A stretch of DNA of 64,000 nt, taken from the NCBI RefSeq assembly GCF_000952155.1, contig NZ_JYON01000014.1:62001-126000 (forward strand). The letters run 5' to 3'. This document shows, piece by piece, positions 20,213-31,040 of the stretch. The stretch is from Aliterella atlantica CENA595. GTDB lineage: Bacteria; Cyanobacteriota; Cyanobacteriia; Cyanobacteriales; Chroococcidiopsidaceae. The notes under the pieces are model-generated. The model searched no databases, was not told where the DNA came from, and saw only the letters and a list, made by a program, of their open reading frames with translations. How positions within the stretch are numbered: position 1 is the stretch's first letter; each line of letters starts with the position of its first letter. Position numbers and translations under genes: made by a program.

Positions 20213-20920
20213 TTACAACAACTTGATTTCTTCTAGGTGGGAAATTACTACATCTGCCGATCGCAAATGCGCTGCTGTTTGATGCCAGTAAATGCCTATA
20301 CACCCTGCTGCACCTGCTTGGCGCGCCATTTCTATATCGCCGATTGAATCGCCTACCATTAATGTCTGACGCGGTTCTACGCCTAAATTTTGGCAAGCTT
20401 GAATAAATAAGGCTGGATCTGGTTTGCTCAGTCCTCCTGCATCTACTCCCATCTGCAATTGAATATAATCGTCTAGTTGGTGGGTTTGGACAAAATTGCG
20501 AACTCTAGCGGTAGAGGCAGCGGAAAGAATACCCAGTTTTAAGCCTGCTTCTGATAAATATTTAAGTACCTCTAAGCTACCAATAAATAAAGGCGAAGCT
20601 GTAGTTCCGATCGCTTTGTCGGCTTCAGCAAAGGCATGACGAGCAATTTCTAAGGCTTCTAGCCATCCTCTACCAGTTTCGGCGATGTAGGCGGCGGCGG
20701 CAATTTGCGATTCGTAGCGGCTTGCTACTGCGAGTAGTCCTGTAGGATCGAGTTTATCGCCATTAATACCAAATGCCATTAACAAAGGTTCTCCCGTACC
20801 GGGAATTTGGGCATCGATCAGGCGCGATCGCTTTTGTCCTAAGCTACGAATGTAGTTTTCTGAATCTTCTAACGTGCCGTCTTTATCAAAGATAATTGCC
20901 TGAATGTTTGTAAATTGCAC
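20213..20920 (-). CDS. HAD family hydrolase, phosphoglycolate phosphatase-like
   Basis: About 235 aa from GTG at 20920; a TTG eight codons upstream is the alternative. HAD motifs: I, IIFDKDGTLEDS with the Asp nucleophile; II, GILSAASTA; III, SKPDPALF; IV, LMVGDSIGDIEMARQAG. The cap domain is helical and of subclass I. Substrate is probably a small phosphorylated metabolite such as 2-phosphoglycolate, but this cannot be fixed from sequence. It lies between rpsA and metK on the same strand; a terminator separates it from rpsA. Confidence 0.85.
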   Translation of the reverse strand: MQFTNIQAIIFDKDGTLEDSENYIRSLGQKRSRLIDAQIPGTGEPLLMAFGINGDKLDPTGLLAVASRYESQIAAAAYIAETGRGWLEALEIARHAFAEADKAIGTTASPLFIGSLEVLKYLSEAGLKLGILSAASTARVRNFVQTHQLDDYIQLQMGVDAGGLSKPDPALFIQACQNLGVEPRQTLMVGDSIGDIEMARQAGAAGCIGIYWHQTAAHLRSADVVISHLEEIKLL

Positions 20921-20960
20921 GTTTTTACAGACTATATTTACCAAAAATCACCTCTTATCA

Positions 20961-20986
20961 AGAAAAAAAGAGGGAATTTCCCTCTT
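20961..20986 (-). terminator. Intrinsic terminator of rpsA
   Basis: Nine-base arms AAGAGGGAA / TTCCCTCTT around one base. On the minus strand the hairpin is followed by a run of seven T. It lies 26 bases after the rpsA stop. Confidence 0.9.
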
Positions 20987-21012
20987 AAACCAACTAAAAA
21001 TATTACATTGCT

Positions 21013-22074
21013 CTATTCTTCAATGGCTGCAGGTATTTCCTCTTCAATAGCTGCGGGGGTTTCCTCTGCAATGGCTGCTGACGGAATATCTTCTTCAACT
21101 GCTGACGGAATATCTTCTTCCACCGCTGACGGGATATCTTCGAGCGATTCTTCCTCAGTTAGAGTAATACCTTGCTGTTTGGCAATCATTTGTTCGCGAT
21201 ACTTAGCTGCCATTTCTTCCGCGCGATCGAAGACTAACTGCCGATCTTTGATCATATCGCCTGGTTCTGGCTCTAATTGCTTGGTAGAGAGAGAAATACG
21301 TCCTCTTTCTGCATCCAAGTCAATAATCATAACTTTCAACTCATCATTGACGTTGAAGACGCTATGCGGGGTATCGATATGATCGTGAGAGATTTCGGAA
21401 ATGTGTAGTAGTCCGCTCACGCCACCAATATCGATGAACGCACCGTAAGGCTTGATCCCGCGTACTGTACCAATTACTACTTCGCCGACTTCCAAACGGT
21501 TCATCTTGCGCTCTACTAAAGCACGACGATGGCTGAGAACTAGGCGGTTGCGATCTTCATCTACTTCCAAAAATTTTAGCGGTAGTTCTTCGCCTAACAA
21601 ATCTTCTTTAGGTTTGCGGGTGCTGATGTGCGAACCAGGAATAAATCCGCGCAAGCCTTCAATTCTTACCAACGCACCGCCGCGATTGGTGGCAAATACA
21701 GCCGATCGCACTGTAGCATCTTCTGTTTGCAGTTGTCTGACGCGCTCCCAGGCACGCATATACTCGATGCGACGAATCGAAAGCGTTAGCTGTCCGTCTT
21801 CGTTTTCATCAGTGAGAATAAAAAATTCTCTTGTTTCGTTAGATTGTAAAACTTCTTCTGGGGCATCTACCCGATTAATCGACATTTCCTGAATGGGAAT
21901 GTAAGCTGCTGTTTTAGCACCAATGTCAATCAGAGCGCCTCGCGGCTCGATACTAAATACTGTACCTGCGACGACATCTCCTGGACTAAAGTGATAATCA
22001 TACTTGTCGAGCAGCGCCGCAAAATCGTCGTGAGTAAAGCCGATGTCTAAGGTTGATTGTTTCTGATTGACCAT
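21013..22074 (-). CDS. rpsA: 30S ribosomal protein S1
   Basis: About 353 aa from ATG at 22074, preceded by AGGAAA at suitable spacing. Three S1 RNA-binding repeats are visible, each with the FSIEPRGALIDIG / GIKPYGAFIDIG type beta-barrel start. This three-domain form is typical of cyanobacteria. The C-terminus is a set of acidic tandem repeats (EEDIPSAV three times, then EETPAAI and EEIPAAI) that looks recently expanded at DNA level. S1 helps mRNA binding by the 30S subunit. The gene follows nrdR in the psbB-psbT-nrdR-rpsA order, with a 319-base leader region. Confidence 0.93.
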   Translation of the reverse strand: MVNQKQSTLDIGFTHDDFAALLDKYDYHFSPGDVVAGTVFSIEPRGALIDIGAKTAAYIPIQEMSINRVDAPEEVLQSNETREFFILTDENEDGQLTLSIRRIEYMRAWERVRQLQTEDATVRSAVFATNRGGALVRIEGLRGFIPGSHISTRKPKEDLLGEELPLKFLEVDEDRNRLVLSHRRALVERKMNRLEVGEVVIGTVRGIKPYGAFIDIGGVSGLLHISEISHDHIDTPHSVFNVNDELKVMIIDLDAERGRISLSTKQLEPEPGDMIKDRQLVFDRAEEMAAKYREQMIAKQQGITLTEEESLEDIPSAVEEDIPSAVEEDIPSAAIAEETPAAIEEEIPAAIEE

Positions 22075-22393
22075 GCTTATGTTTTCCTGATAGTCTCCGT
22101 ATTTTTTGCCTCCTACGATGCATCTGCACGCCTTAATTGGCGGCAATTTACACCATTTCTTGTCCTAGGCAATTTGCGCTAGTACAAGGCTTTCCTGTTG
22201 CGGGTTTGGTTAGCCCGTTGGTGATGGACGGCGATCGCCTGAAAGCTAATTACAACTTACTGTCATTATCCTAGCGTAGGACAAATAAACTCTATTGGCA
22301 TTAGTATCCAGACCCTTCATTATACCTGAGGAAGAGGGGTCATTTTCATTTTATCTAGGAATAATAGATTGCCGATCGCAAAATTTTTAATGA
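22075..22393. other. Long leader/intergenic region upstream of rpsA
   Basis: No reading frame of note. It contains a short inverted repeat (GGGTTT…AGCCC near 22202) and HIP1-type sites. It is probably the promoter and 5' leader of rpsA. S1 genes are autoregulated in other bacteria, but no specific structure was identified here. Confidence 0.4.
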
Positions 22394-22879
22394 TTAGCCA
22401 ATTACAGCTTCGCGCTCTACAGCTTCATCGTTGCTTGCTAAATCGTCTAATGTTTCGACAAAATCGCGAATATTTTTAAATTGGCGATATACAGACGCAA
22501 ACCGCACGTAAGCAACTTCGCTAATAGTTTTTAGTTGCTCTAATACCAAACTACCAATTTCCGAGCTAGAAACTTCGCGTACTGTACGCTGTTGCAGTTC
22601 TGACTCAATTTCATCAACTAATGCCTCTAATTTGAGGTAAGTTATCCCTGTTTTTTGGCAAGCGCGGACAATTCCCCGCAGAATTTTCGAGCGATCGAAT
22701 AATTCGCGATCGCCGTTTTGCTTGACTACGGTAATCGGCACAAATTCAATCCGTTCGTAAGTCGTAAACCGACGCAGGCATTTCAAACATTCCCGCCGCC
22801 TTCTAATACTTTGTCCGGCTTCGGTAGAACGCGATTCTAGGACGCGATTATCTGGATGCTGGCAGAAAGGACATTGCAT
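22394..22879 (-). CDS. nrdR: Transcriptional repressor NrdR
   Basis: Protein of 161 aa from ATG at 22879; the frame runs 23 codons further upstream but that part is not conserved in type. A zinc ribbon is formed by Cys3, Cys6, Cys31 and Cys34 (MQCPFCQHP … CLKCLRRF), followed by an ATP-cone domain ([19 protein letters not shown]). NrdR senses ATP/dATP and represses ribonucleotide reductase genes. It lies between psbT and rpsA, an order shared by many cyanobacteria. Confidence 0.95.
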   Translation of the reverse strand: MQCPFCQHPDNRVLESRSTEAGQSIRRRRECLKCLRRFTTYERIEFVPITVVKQNGDRELFDRSKILRGIVRACQKTGITYLKLEALVDEIESELQQRTVREVSSSEIGSLVLEQLKTISEVAYVRFASVYRQFKNIRDFVETLDDLASNDEAVEREAVIG

Positions 22880-23045
22880 AAACTTCTTGCCAAAGTAGGT
22901 AAAAGGGGAATCGTTAAAATCTTGTGTCTGCTCCCCATTTCTTGCCAAAGCATCTTTGGCATTAGAGCTAATATTACAACCGCTGCTACAAGTAGAGTAA
23001 CAGCGGTCAAGAACGTTTCGATAAAACTGCTAGGGCAATTACGCT

Positions 23046-23144
23046 CTACTTCTTCTCAATGCGGGGTGGTTCGCGAAAAGCGATCGCAAAGAACAAAGTG
23101 CCGATGGCAAGGGCAAGAATCAAAATGTAAGCAACACTTTCCAT
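23046..23144 (-). CDS. psbT: Photosystem II reaction center protein T
   Basis: 32-codon gene beginning [20 protein letters not shown] and ending [10 protein letters not shown]. One transmembrane helix is followed by the basic, stroma-facing tail typical of PsbT. PsbT sits at the photosystem II dimer interface. The frame is open upstream for 28 codons, but the recognised start is the internal ATG at 23144. It lies downstream of psbB on the same strand. Confidence 0.95.
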
Positions 23145-23312
23145 ATCACAAGTTCCAAATGAGCTAGTTATTACTGTTAGTTTACCAAGCAAAAGAAAAG
23201 AACGGTCGAGCAAATTACCTACATTCAATGCTGTATGAGTAATTGTTTAACCGTTCTTAACACAGTTACCAGTGATAGACAGTTAACCAGTTAAATCCTC
23301 AATCCAATTATT

Positions 23313-23345
23313 CACTGGTAACTGGTCACTGGTAACTGGTCACTG
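23313..23345. repeat. CAGTGAC/CAGTTAC heptamer array
   Basis: Alternating ACTGGTA and ACTGGTC heptamers, about four units, end just after the psbB stop (3' of the gene). Same family as the arrays at 25079, 33880, 34700 and 42838. Confidence 0.8.
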
Positions 23346-23348
23346 TTA

Positions 23349-24881
23349 CTAAGCTGCTTCCTTGCGGGCGCGGGTTGTCTTGTCGCCCACTTTTTGGAAC
23401 AGACCCCATTCGACTTGCTCTTCTAGGTCTGCTTCCACGCCAGCAAATACATCTCGGTAGATAGTCCGAGAACCATGCCAGAGGTGTCCGAAGAAGAACA
23501 ATAGGGCAAATACAGCGTGTCCGTAGGTAAACCAGCCTCTAGGAGAGGTACGGAATACACCGTCAGAATTGAGTTTTTCGCGATCGAACTCAAAGGGTTC
23601 GCCCAATTGAGCTTTACGCGCGTACTTCTTGACTTCAGCCGGATCGTCAAAGGTTTGACCGTCTAAAGCACCGCCGTAGAAGCTAGCAGTAATACCTGCT
23701 TGCTCGAAGCTATACTTAGATTCAGCCCGACGGAAAGGAATATCCGCGCGGACAATGCCATCAGCATCAGTTAGGACGACAGGGAAAGTTTCAAAAAAGT
23801 TAGGCAGACGACGCACGCTTAACTCTCTACCTTCGCCATCCTTAAATACTGGATGACCTAGCCAACCTTGAGCAATACCATCGCCTTTATCCATCGGTCC
23901 GACGCGGAACAAACCACCTTTAGCAGGATCGTTGCCTACGTAGTCGTAGAAGGCGAGTTTTTCAGGAATAGCTGACCAAGCAGCAGATAGGGTTTGACCT
24001 TCAGCTACACCAGCTTCAACGCGGCGATCGATTTCTTGTTTGAAATAGTTTTGATCCCACTGATAGCGGGTAGGACCAAATAGTTCAATTGGAGTTGTGG
24101 CGTTACCATACCACATCGTGCCAGCAACTACGAACGCAGCAAAGAAAACTGCGGCGATACTGCTTGATAGTACGGTTTCGATATTACCCATCCGTAGGGC
24201 TTTGTAAAGCCGTTCGGGTGGTCTAACTGTCAGGTGGAATAAACCAGCGATAATGCCGACAATACCAGCAGCTATGTGGTGAGCCACCACGCCACCAGCA
24301 TTAAAGGGGTTAAAGCCCGCAGGTCCCCATTCAGGGGCGACTGGTTGGACGCTTCCCGTCAAGCCGTAGGGGTCAGAAACCCACATTCCCGGACCAAATA
24401 AACCTGTGAGGTGAAAAGCACCAAAACCAAAGCAAAGCAAACCAGATAAGAATAAATGGATGCCGAACATTTTGGGCAAATCTAAAGCAGGTTCGCCAGT
24501 ACGCGGATCTCTAAATAGTTCTAAATCCCAATAAACCCAGTGCCAGCAGGCAGCTAGGAATAATAAACCAGAAAGGACGATATGAGCAGCAGCAACGCCT
24601 TCAAACGACCAAAAACCAGGATCGGTTGCTGCGCCACCAGTAATGTTCCAGCCACCCCAAGATTGAGTTACGCCTAGACGTGCCATAAAGGGCAGTACGA
24701 ACATTCCTTGCCGCCACATGGGGTTGAGAACTGGATCGCTAGGATCGAAAATAGCTAGTTCGTATAAAGCCATTGAACCAGCCCAACCTGCAACTAGGGC
24801 AGTATGCATTAAGTGTACAGAAATCAATCGTCCTGGATCGTTCAGAACGACTGTGTGTACTCGATACCAGGGTAGTCCCAT
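23349..24881 (-). CDS. psbB: Photosystem II CP47 chlorophyll apoprotein
   Basis: Protein of 510 aa, full length for CP47, the inner antenna of photosystem II. It begins [18 protein letters not shown] and has six transmembrane helices with chlorophyll-ligand histidines ([48 protein letters not shown]). The large lumenal loop lies between helices five and six. A strong GGAGGAG ribosome-binding site precedes the ATG. psbT, nrdR and rpsA follow on the same strand. Confidence 0.97.
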   Translation of the reverse strand: MGLPWYRVHTVVLNDPGRLISVHLMHTALVAGWAGSMALYELAIFDPSDPVLNPMWRQGMFVLPFMARLGVTQSWGGWNITGGAATDPGFWSFEGVAAAHIVLSGLLFLAACWHWVYWDLELFRDPRTGEPALDLPKMFGIHLFLSGLLCFGFGAFHLTGLFGPGMWVSDPYGLTGSVQPVAPEWGPAGFNPFNAGGVVAHHIAAGIVGIIAGLFHLTVRPPERLYKALRMGNIETVLSSSIAAVFFAAFVVAGTMWYGNATTPIELFGPTRYQWDQNYFKQEIDRRVEAGVAEGQTLSAAWSAIPEKLAFYDYVGNDPAKGGLFRVGPMDKGDGIAQGWLGHPVFKDGEGRELSVRRLPNFFETFPVVLTDADGIVRADIPFRRAESKYSFEQAGITASFYGGALDGQTFDDPAEVKKYARKAQLGEPFEFDREKLNSDGVFRTSPRGWFTYGHAVFALLFFFGHLWHGSRTIYRDVFAGVEADLEEQVEWGLFQKVGDKTTRARKEAA

Positions 24882-25078
24882 TGACTACGCTCCTCCAAGG
24901 ATGAGTTAGTGTCTACAATCGTTAATTTTTCAGCTTTTTGTTATTGCCAATTGCTTGCCGCCAATTCGGTAGTTTGTGGTTAAAACAGCGATCGCGGTTC
25001 GCATTGGAAACTTCAAACAAAATGAGAATTATTAAAAAAGTGTAACTATTGACTGACCCGATTGCAAGAGCATCGTAT

Positions 25079-25113
25079 GACAGTGACCAGTGACCAGTGA
25101 CCAGTGACCAGTT
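25079..25113. repeat. CAGTGAC heptamer array
   Basis: Four to five tandem units of CAGTGAC lie between the psbB promoter region and the 3' end of the hypothetical gene at 25134. Confidence 0.9.
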
Positions 25114-25133
25114 GTTAGTGGGGGGTTGACAGG

Positions 25134-25454
25134 CTATTCTACTAATAATTGCAGGTTGTTAATTTGGCAGTTGGCTTCGGCGGCACTGAGGCGTTCGATT
25201 ACTTGCTGGGCATCTATTAGGCGTTTTAAGGTTACTGAGGCGATCGCATTTGGTAGGGGTGCAATTGGCTTAACTTCTACTGTCAAAACTATTTCTTCTA
25301 CTCGATACAGCCATAACTTTTCGTTTTCGGTCACTAATTTAAGATTCAGGCGTTGAATATCTGGCAGCCGCCGCCAAGCTATTTCGTTCCACAAACCATC
25401 GCTTGCCCATACTCTGCCCACTGTCCAGCCATCGGTGAGAAAAAAGTATTTCAC
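25134..25454 (-). CDS. Conserved hypothetical protein
   Basis: Protein of 106 aa, unrecognised. It begins MKYFFLTDGWTVGRVW, a Trp-rich segment (WNEIAWRRLP), and has alternating strands and one long C-terminal helix (IERLSAAEANCQINNL). It has no signal peptide or membrane segment. It is divergent from the cupin gene across a 108-base gap. The steady reading frame and adequate length argue that it is a real gene. Confidence 0.55.
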   Translation of the reverse strand: MKYFFLTDGWTVGRVWASDGLWNEIAWRRLPDIQRLNLKLVTENEKLWLYRVEEIVLTVEVKPIAPLPNAIASVTLKRLIDAQQVIERLSAAEANCQINNLQLLVE

Positions 25455-25562
25455 TTACTTGTTGAATTAGGAGAAATGTTGGCTGCTGTTTACAATAGCG
25501 CGATCTGCCAAATGTAGGAAATAATTGATGGTATGGTGAGCGGGAGATATTAGACGAAGTTT

Positions 25563-26018
25563 ATGTTAATTAATCCCGATCGCGTACCAGATAGTCGCGG
25601 TTCTAATTATCCCGAACAATTTAAGCATTTAGTCGCCGGACGGATTAAAAAGCGTTTGGGAAATGCTGCTAATCTGCAGAATTTTGGCGTGAATTTGGTA
25701 GAACTTGCGCCTGGAAGTGCTTCAGCGCTCAGACATTGGCACGAAAAACAAGACGAATTTATTTATGTGCTGTCAGGAGAAATTGTTTTAGTAACTGATG
25801 CTGGAGAGGAAGTTTTAACAGCAGGAATGGCTGCGGGGTTTGCAGCCGGAGTTGCTAACGGTCATTGTTTGATTAATCGCAGTAGTAGTAAGGCTACATA
25901 TTTAGAAATTGGCGATCGCACCCCCAATGACAAAGTGAGTTACCCAGATGACGACTTAATTTCCGAATACAGTGCCAACGGCTGGATATTTACTCATAAA
26001 GACGGTAGTTTGTATTGA
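25563..26018 (+). CDS. Cupin domain protein
   Basis: Protein of 151 aa with a single cupin barrel. Motif 1 is ALRHWHEKQDEFIYVLSGE (two His and a Glu that can bind metal), and motif 2 is around AGVANGHCLINRS. The C-terminal sequence YPDDDLISEYSANGWIFTHKDG matches cupins of unknown function found in proteobacteria and cyanobacteria. The substrate is unknown. It stands alone on its strand. Confidence 0.85.
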   Translation: MLINPDRVPDSRGSNYPEQFKHLVAGRIKKRLGNAANLQNFGVNLVELAPGSASALRHWHEKQDEFIYVLSGEIVLVTDAGEEVLTAGMAAGFAAGVANGHCLINRSSSKATYLEIGDRTPNDKVSYPDDDLISEYSANGWIFTHKDGSLY

Positions 26019-26110
26019 AAGGCAATAATGAAGATATCCACTTACAAGTAGCTAAAAATACCAACTATCTTGAATCAATACTTTTAATTTTAAATATCTT
26101 CAATAATTTC

Positions 26111-28774
26111 TTACTCTTCATTAAAGTCAGTTAGCGTTGATTCTTCATTTTCAATCTCATCAACTTCTGTATCAGTCATAGCTAATTCTTTCTTAGCAAA
26201 AACTCTTCTAGCTTTGCGATCGAGGATTTGAAAGATACTGGTTTTGTCATCTTTAATAGCTTCAATGTCTTCTCTTTGTAAAAGAATCATATAGTAACGA
26301 GACATTTCCATCATACGATAGGCATATTGAAAAGCGTCTCTAGTGAATTGTCCAGTAGTCACAATCATTACTACATCTGCACCAGTAACAAAGGTCATTC
26401 CTACCTCTTTGGCTAGCACATCTACATCAACTCGCTTTGTGTTCTTACACTGAATTTGCCAACGATGGTACACAAAGCGATCTGATGCTGCTAGCACATC
26501 AACTTCACCTTGCCCTGTCTCGTAGTCTCGCTTACGCCATTTTGTAAACCGGAGGCTAGTCAGTCTTATCATCCAAATAGCTAATAGTTCAAGAGCTTTG
26601 CCTTTTACGTGTTTATCGTTATCATCTAGGTCTTTAATAACATCTTCAAAGCTTCGACTTAACTCAGTTTGAGTTAGCTCTGTCATTTCAGCTATGCTCA
26701 TTAGCAGACGAGAAACCAAATCATTTCGGGCTTTATCTGTTAATTTGACTTTATTTGGTTTAGCTCCTCTGCCGCTAGTTGTTTTCTCCGTTTCAATTAA
26801 ATCTACCTCAACTAGGGGAGCGATTACTTCTTGAACAAATGCCTTACTAGAAAATCTAATTTTATAAACGCTAGTAGCATATTTAATAACTTGATTCCAA
26901 GGAGTTAAATTACTAACATCCAAGTGCAGCATTGCTAGTAAAAAATATTTTTGTTGGGTACTAAGTGTATAAAGTTCATCAATATAGTCCTTATCTATTT
27001 CTAAGATTTCTGAAACTGTATCCCAGTTAATTTCGTACTCCCGCTCAAAAACACTTGCTAATTCTAACCACTTCCGCATCGTGCTAGTATAAATGGCATT
27101 TGGTGAGATAGAGTAACCCATCTCTTGCAGTTCATAAGCTATTTGCTCTAGTTGTGGTTGTTCTCCTCTAGCATTAATAGCTTCTATCGCTTTTAACAGT
27201 GACATTCCTGTTAAATTTGTCAAAATATGGCGAGCAAACAACTGTACAGCTGTCTCTGGAGCATCTTGATTATCTATCAGATTGTAAGCAAGCTGAGTTA
27301 ACTTGTAACTTCGATCGTTATTTTCAATTTTTTCAATGATTCGGTAAGCTCGTAAAGACAAAAAGCAGTTCATTGCTAACTTACCAATGTTTGCAGATGC
27401 TTTCGTTACGTCTAAGTTTTGTTGGGAGTGATTAGCAAAGTACCTCTGAGCAATTTGTTTCTCTAGCTCATTACGATTAGGTTCGCATTCTTGACAAAGT
27501 TTGATAATTTCTAGCAAGCTAAATTTTTCAGGCTCAAACTGATGTCCATAAGTAAACTTAAGTGTCTGTCGATCCATAAACTCATTTTCTTCATCAATAA
27601 ACGGGAGGCTAAGTTGATATTGTGATGATGACTGCAACATTTTTGCATTCTGTTTAACAGGAGAATCCTCTAGTTTGCATTTGAGTAGTTCAGATATCTT
27701 TTGTTTATTAGTTTTTTTGATAGGTAATGGAATTACTACTAAAGGAGCATCAGCTTCAAATCTAAATCTTGAAGCTTGAAGATATTGCAAATCGATTTCA
27801 AAAGCAAGCCATTTCCTTTGTAAAGTCTCTGCAACTCGACCAGTCATATTAGAACCTGCGAAGGGATCTAATACTAAATCTCCAGGTTCAGTGCATAAGT
27901 TAATAACAAATTCTGGTAATGCTTGTGGGAATCGAGCCGGATGGGGCTTAATATCCTCCTGCTTGCACCGTTTTTGATAGTAGTCGTTAGAAGCAGTATT
28001 TGAAGCAGAAATAACATTTACTGGCTGCGTTAGATCATGCACGAGCAACCAATCGAAAGATGCTAAAACTGGCTTACCAATTTCATTAATATTTGGCTCA
28101 TCTTGTGCGTTGATGATATTAGGTGGAATCGCCCCGCCGCGATCGTTACCAAACTTTTTTGAGATATCGTGACCAGATGGGCGTAACTTGGCATCATAAC
28201 CGTTTTTCAGTAGGTTTTTCATCGCCTCGCTATATGGGCGTAAGACGTTCTTGTTGTTAGCTTTAGGATGAGGGTCTTTAGACAACCACCAAACAGTATT
28301 TACAGCATCTTTTACCCGTTCTCTACGCACTGTAACCCATTCAGCTGGGGTGGGTAGTTTGGCAGGATTGTACCAATATAATTCTTGAGCTAAGTAAAAT
28401 CCTAACCCTCCTTCTTGAGGAGGTTTGCATAGCTCGATCGCTAGCTCAAAATGATAAAGAGATCGCACAGGGTAGCCCTTGAGCCAACTACCACCAATAT
28501 CAATGACTAGAGAGCCTTGAGGTTTTAAAATTCTATGAAACTGATATGCAAAGTTTTTAAACCACTCAATATATTTATGAGCCTCAACATTTCCATATTC
28601 TTTCTTCCGAACGAGAGCGAACGGAGGTGATGTACAAATAAGGTCAACGCTCTCATCAGGAAGTTCTTGCATTAACTTAAGGCTATCGCCTAAATGAGCC
28701 GAACCAAGTTCTGTTGAGTAGTGTAATGAGTTATTAAGATAGCTAAATTGAGTATTTGCTGGTAAGTTTTGCAC
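26111..28774 (-). CDS. Single-chain DNA methyltransferase plus restriction-like domain
   Basis: Protein of 887 aa. Residues about 20-345 form a beta-class DNA methyltransferase: catalytic motif TSPPF at 48-52 precedes the S-adenosylmethionine motif DPFAGSNMTG near 303. That circular order and TSPPF suggest N4-cytosine methylation, with N6-adenine possible. A long helical middle (about 400-690) may be the target-recognition or spacer region. The C-terminal part has an Mrr/PD-(D/E)XK-like nuclease pattern: GEVDVLAAS near 755, then QIQCKNT near 775. It is likely a self-contained restriction-modification enzyme. No separate nuclease or specificity gene is adjacent. Confidence 0.8.
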   Translation of the reverse strand: MQNLPANTQFSYLNNSLHYSTELGSAHLGDSLKLMQELPDESVDLICTSPPFALVRKKEYGNVEAHKYIEWFKNFAYQFHRILKPQGSLVIDIGGSWLKGYPVRSLYHFELAIELCKPPQEGGLGFYLAQELYWYNPAKLPTPAEWVTVRRERVKDAVNTVWWLSKDPHPKANNKNVLRPYSEAMKNLLKNGYDAKLRPSGHDISKKFGNDRGGAIPPNIINAQDEPNINEIGKPVLASFDWLLVHDLTQPVNVISASNTASNDYYQKRCKQEDIKPHPARFPQALPEFVINLCTEPGDLVLDPFAGSNMTGRVAETLQRKWLAFEIDLQYLQASRFRFEADAPLVVIPLPIKKTNKQKISELLKCKLEDSPVKQNAKMLQSSSQYQLSLPFIDEENEFMDRQTLKFTYGHQFEPEKFSLLEIIKLCQECEPNRNELEKQIAQRYFANHSQQNLDVTKASANIGKLAMNCFLSLRAYRIIEKIENNDRSYKLTQLAYNLIDNQDAPETAVQLFARHILTNLTGMSLLKAIEAINARGEQPQLEQIAYELQEMGYSISPNAIYTSTMRKWLELASVFEREYEINWDTVSEILEIDKDYIDELYTLSTQQKYFLLAMLHLDVSNLTPWNQVIKYATSVYKIRFSSKAFVQEVIAPLVEVDLIETEKTTSGRGAKPNKVKLTDKARNDLVSRLLMSIAEMTELTQTELSRSFEDVIKDLDDNDKHVKGKALELLAIWMIRLTSLRFTKWRKRDYETGQGEVDVLAASDRFVYHRWQIQCKNTKRVDVDVLAKEVGMTFVTGADVVMIVTTGQFTRDAFQYAYRMMEMSRYYMILLQREDIEAIKDDKTSIFQILDRKARRVFAKKELAMTDTEVDEIENEESTLTDFNEE

Positions 28775-29119
28775 AAATTATAAAATAATTTAATATTTAT
28801 TACGATAAGTATGACTAGCTAAATGTATTATATGTAGCAACTAGAAGTTTAGTGTAGTACATACGTTCTGAGTAAGTATAGCTCTGCAAATGGCATTAAA
28901 TATATACTTGTAGCCCTAATTTTTGCCTTTTCCTCAAGAAAAGAAATAAGAATTGCAAATTGGCTCCCCTTATCTCAATTTTGAGATAAGGGGCTGGAGA
29001 TGAAAGCTAAACACCGAGCAATAACCAATGTATTCATACAAGAGGTTTAACACTAAGATTGTTGCTCAGTTGAAATTCTTAGAGAATACCAAGTTCTCCA
29101 CTAATAAGGCGATCGCAAG
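28775..29119. other. Intergenic region with a perfect hairpin
   Basis: 345 bases without a gene. It holds a 13-base perfect inverted repeat, CCCCTTATCTCAA / TTGAGATAAGGGG, at 28966-28993 with a two-base loop. On the minus strand it is downstream of gloA and could end that transcript. The remainder is AT-rich and probably holds the promoter of the methyltransferase gene. Confidence 0.6.
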
Positions 29120-29551
29120 TTACGAGGAAACCATTTGAGCGGTTTCTGATTTTTCGTTGATTCCTTGAGTACCTAGTTGAATTAACTCGACTTTGTACCC
29201 GTTCGGATCTTCCACAAAAGCAATTACTGTCGAACCGTGTTTCATCGGTCCTGGTTCTCGCACTACTTTACCGCCTCGCGCCTTAATTTGCTCGCAAGTG
29301 CCGTAAATATCATCAACTCCCAAGGCAATATGACCGTAAGCATCACCCAAATCGTACTTATTTTGTCCCCAATTGTAGGTAAGTTCGATAACGCTGTGGT
29401 CTGACTCGTCGCCGTAGCCAACAAAGGCGAGAGTAAATTCACCGCCTGGGTAATCTTTTTTGCGTAATAACTTCATCCCTAGCAAATCGCAATAGAACTT
29501 TAGCGACTCATCCAAGTTCCCGACACGCAGCATTGTATGTAGCAATCGCAT
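29120..29551 (-). CDS. gloA: Lactoylglutathione lyase (glyoxalase I)
   Basis: Protein of 143 aa. It converts the methylglyoxal-glutathione hemithioacetal to S-lactoylglutathione. Two beta-alpha-beta-beta-beta modules carry the metal ligands: His5 ([11 protein letters not shown]), a Glu in [10 protein letters not shown], a His in GHIALGVDD and a Glu in YKVELIQLG. Segment [18 protein letters not shown] is typical. It is divergent from eno over 111 bases. Confidence 0.93.
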   Translation of the reverse strand: MRLLHTMLRVGNLDESLKFYCDLLGMKLLRKKDYPGGEFTLAFVGYGDESDHSVIELTYNWGQNKYDLGDAYGHIALGVDDIYGTCEQIKARGGKVVREPGPMKHGSTVIAFVEDPNGYKVELIQLGTQGINEKSETAQMVSS

Positions 29552-29647
29552 ATTGTTAACTCCAGTTCATTCGTCAGGTTACATTTTTCATTGTAAAAAC
29601 ACGATATAGTGCATCTCTACTAGCCGATCGCATAATTGCTGACATAA

Positions 29648-30958
<1,311 letters not shown>

Positions 30959-30977
30959 CGATCGTCATTCACCGCCT

Positions 30978-31005
30978 GTAGAGACGTAGCACTGCTACGT
31001 CTCCA
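30978..31005. repeat. GTAGAGACGTAG palindromic repeat, copy 3
   Basis: GTAGAGACGTAGCA, one base, then TGCTACGTCTCCAC. It lies between convergent eno and the DUF72 gene and is likely to fold as a hairpin in both transcripts. Confidence 0.85.
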
Positions 31006-31040
31006 CACTGTCAAATCTAGTAGAAACAATTGTGGCAAAT

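Noticed and set aside
20915-21892. Plus-strand Ser-rich frames opposite rpsA
   Set aside because: The Ser-rich sequence is the antisense of the acidic S1 repeats and S1 domains; no independent start or family match.
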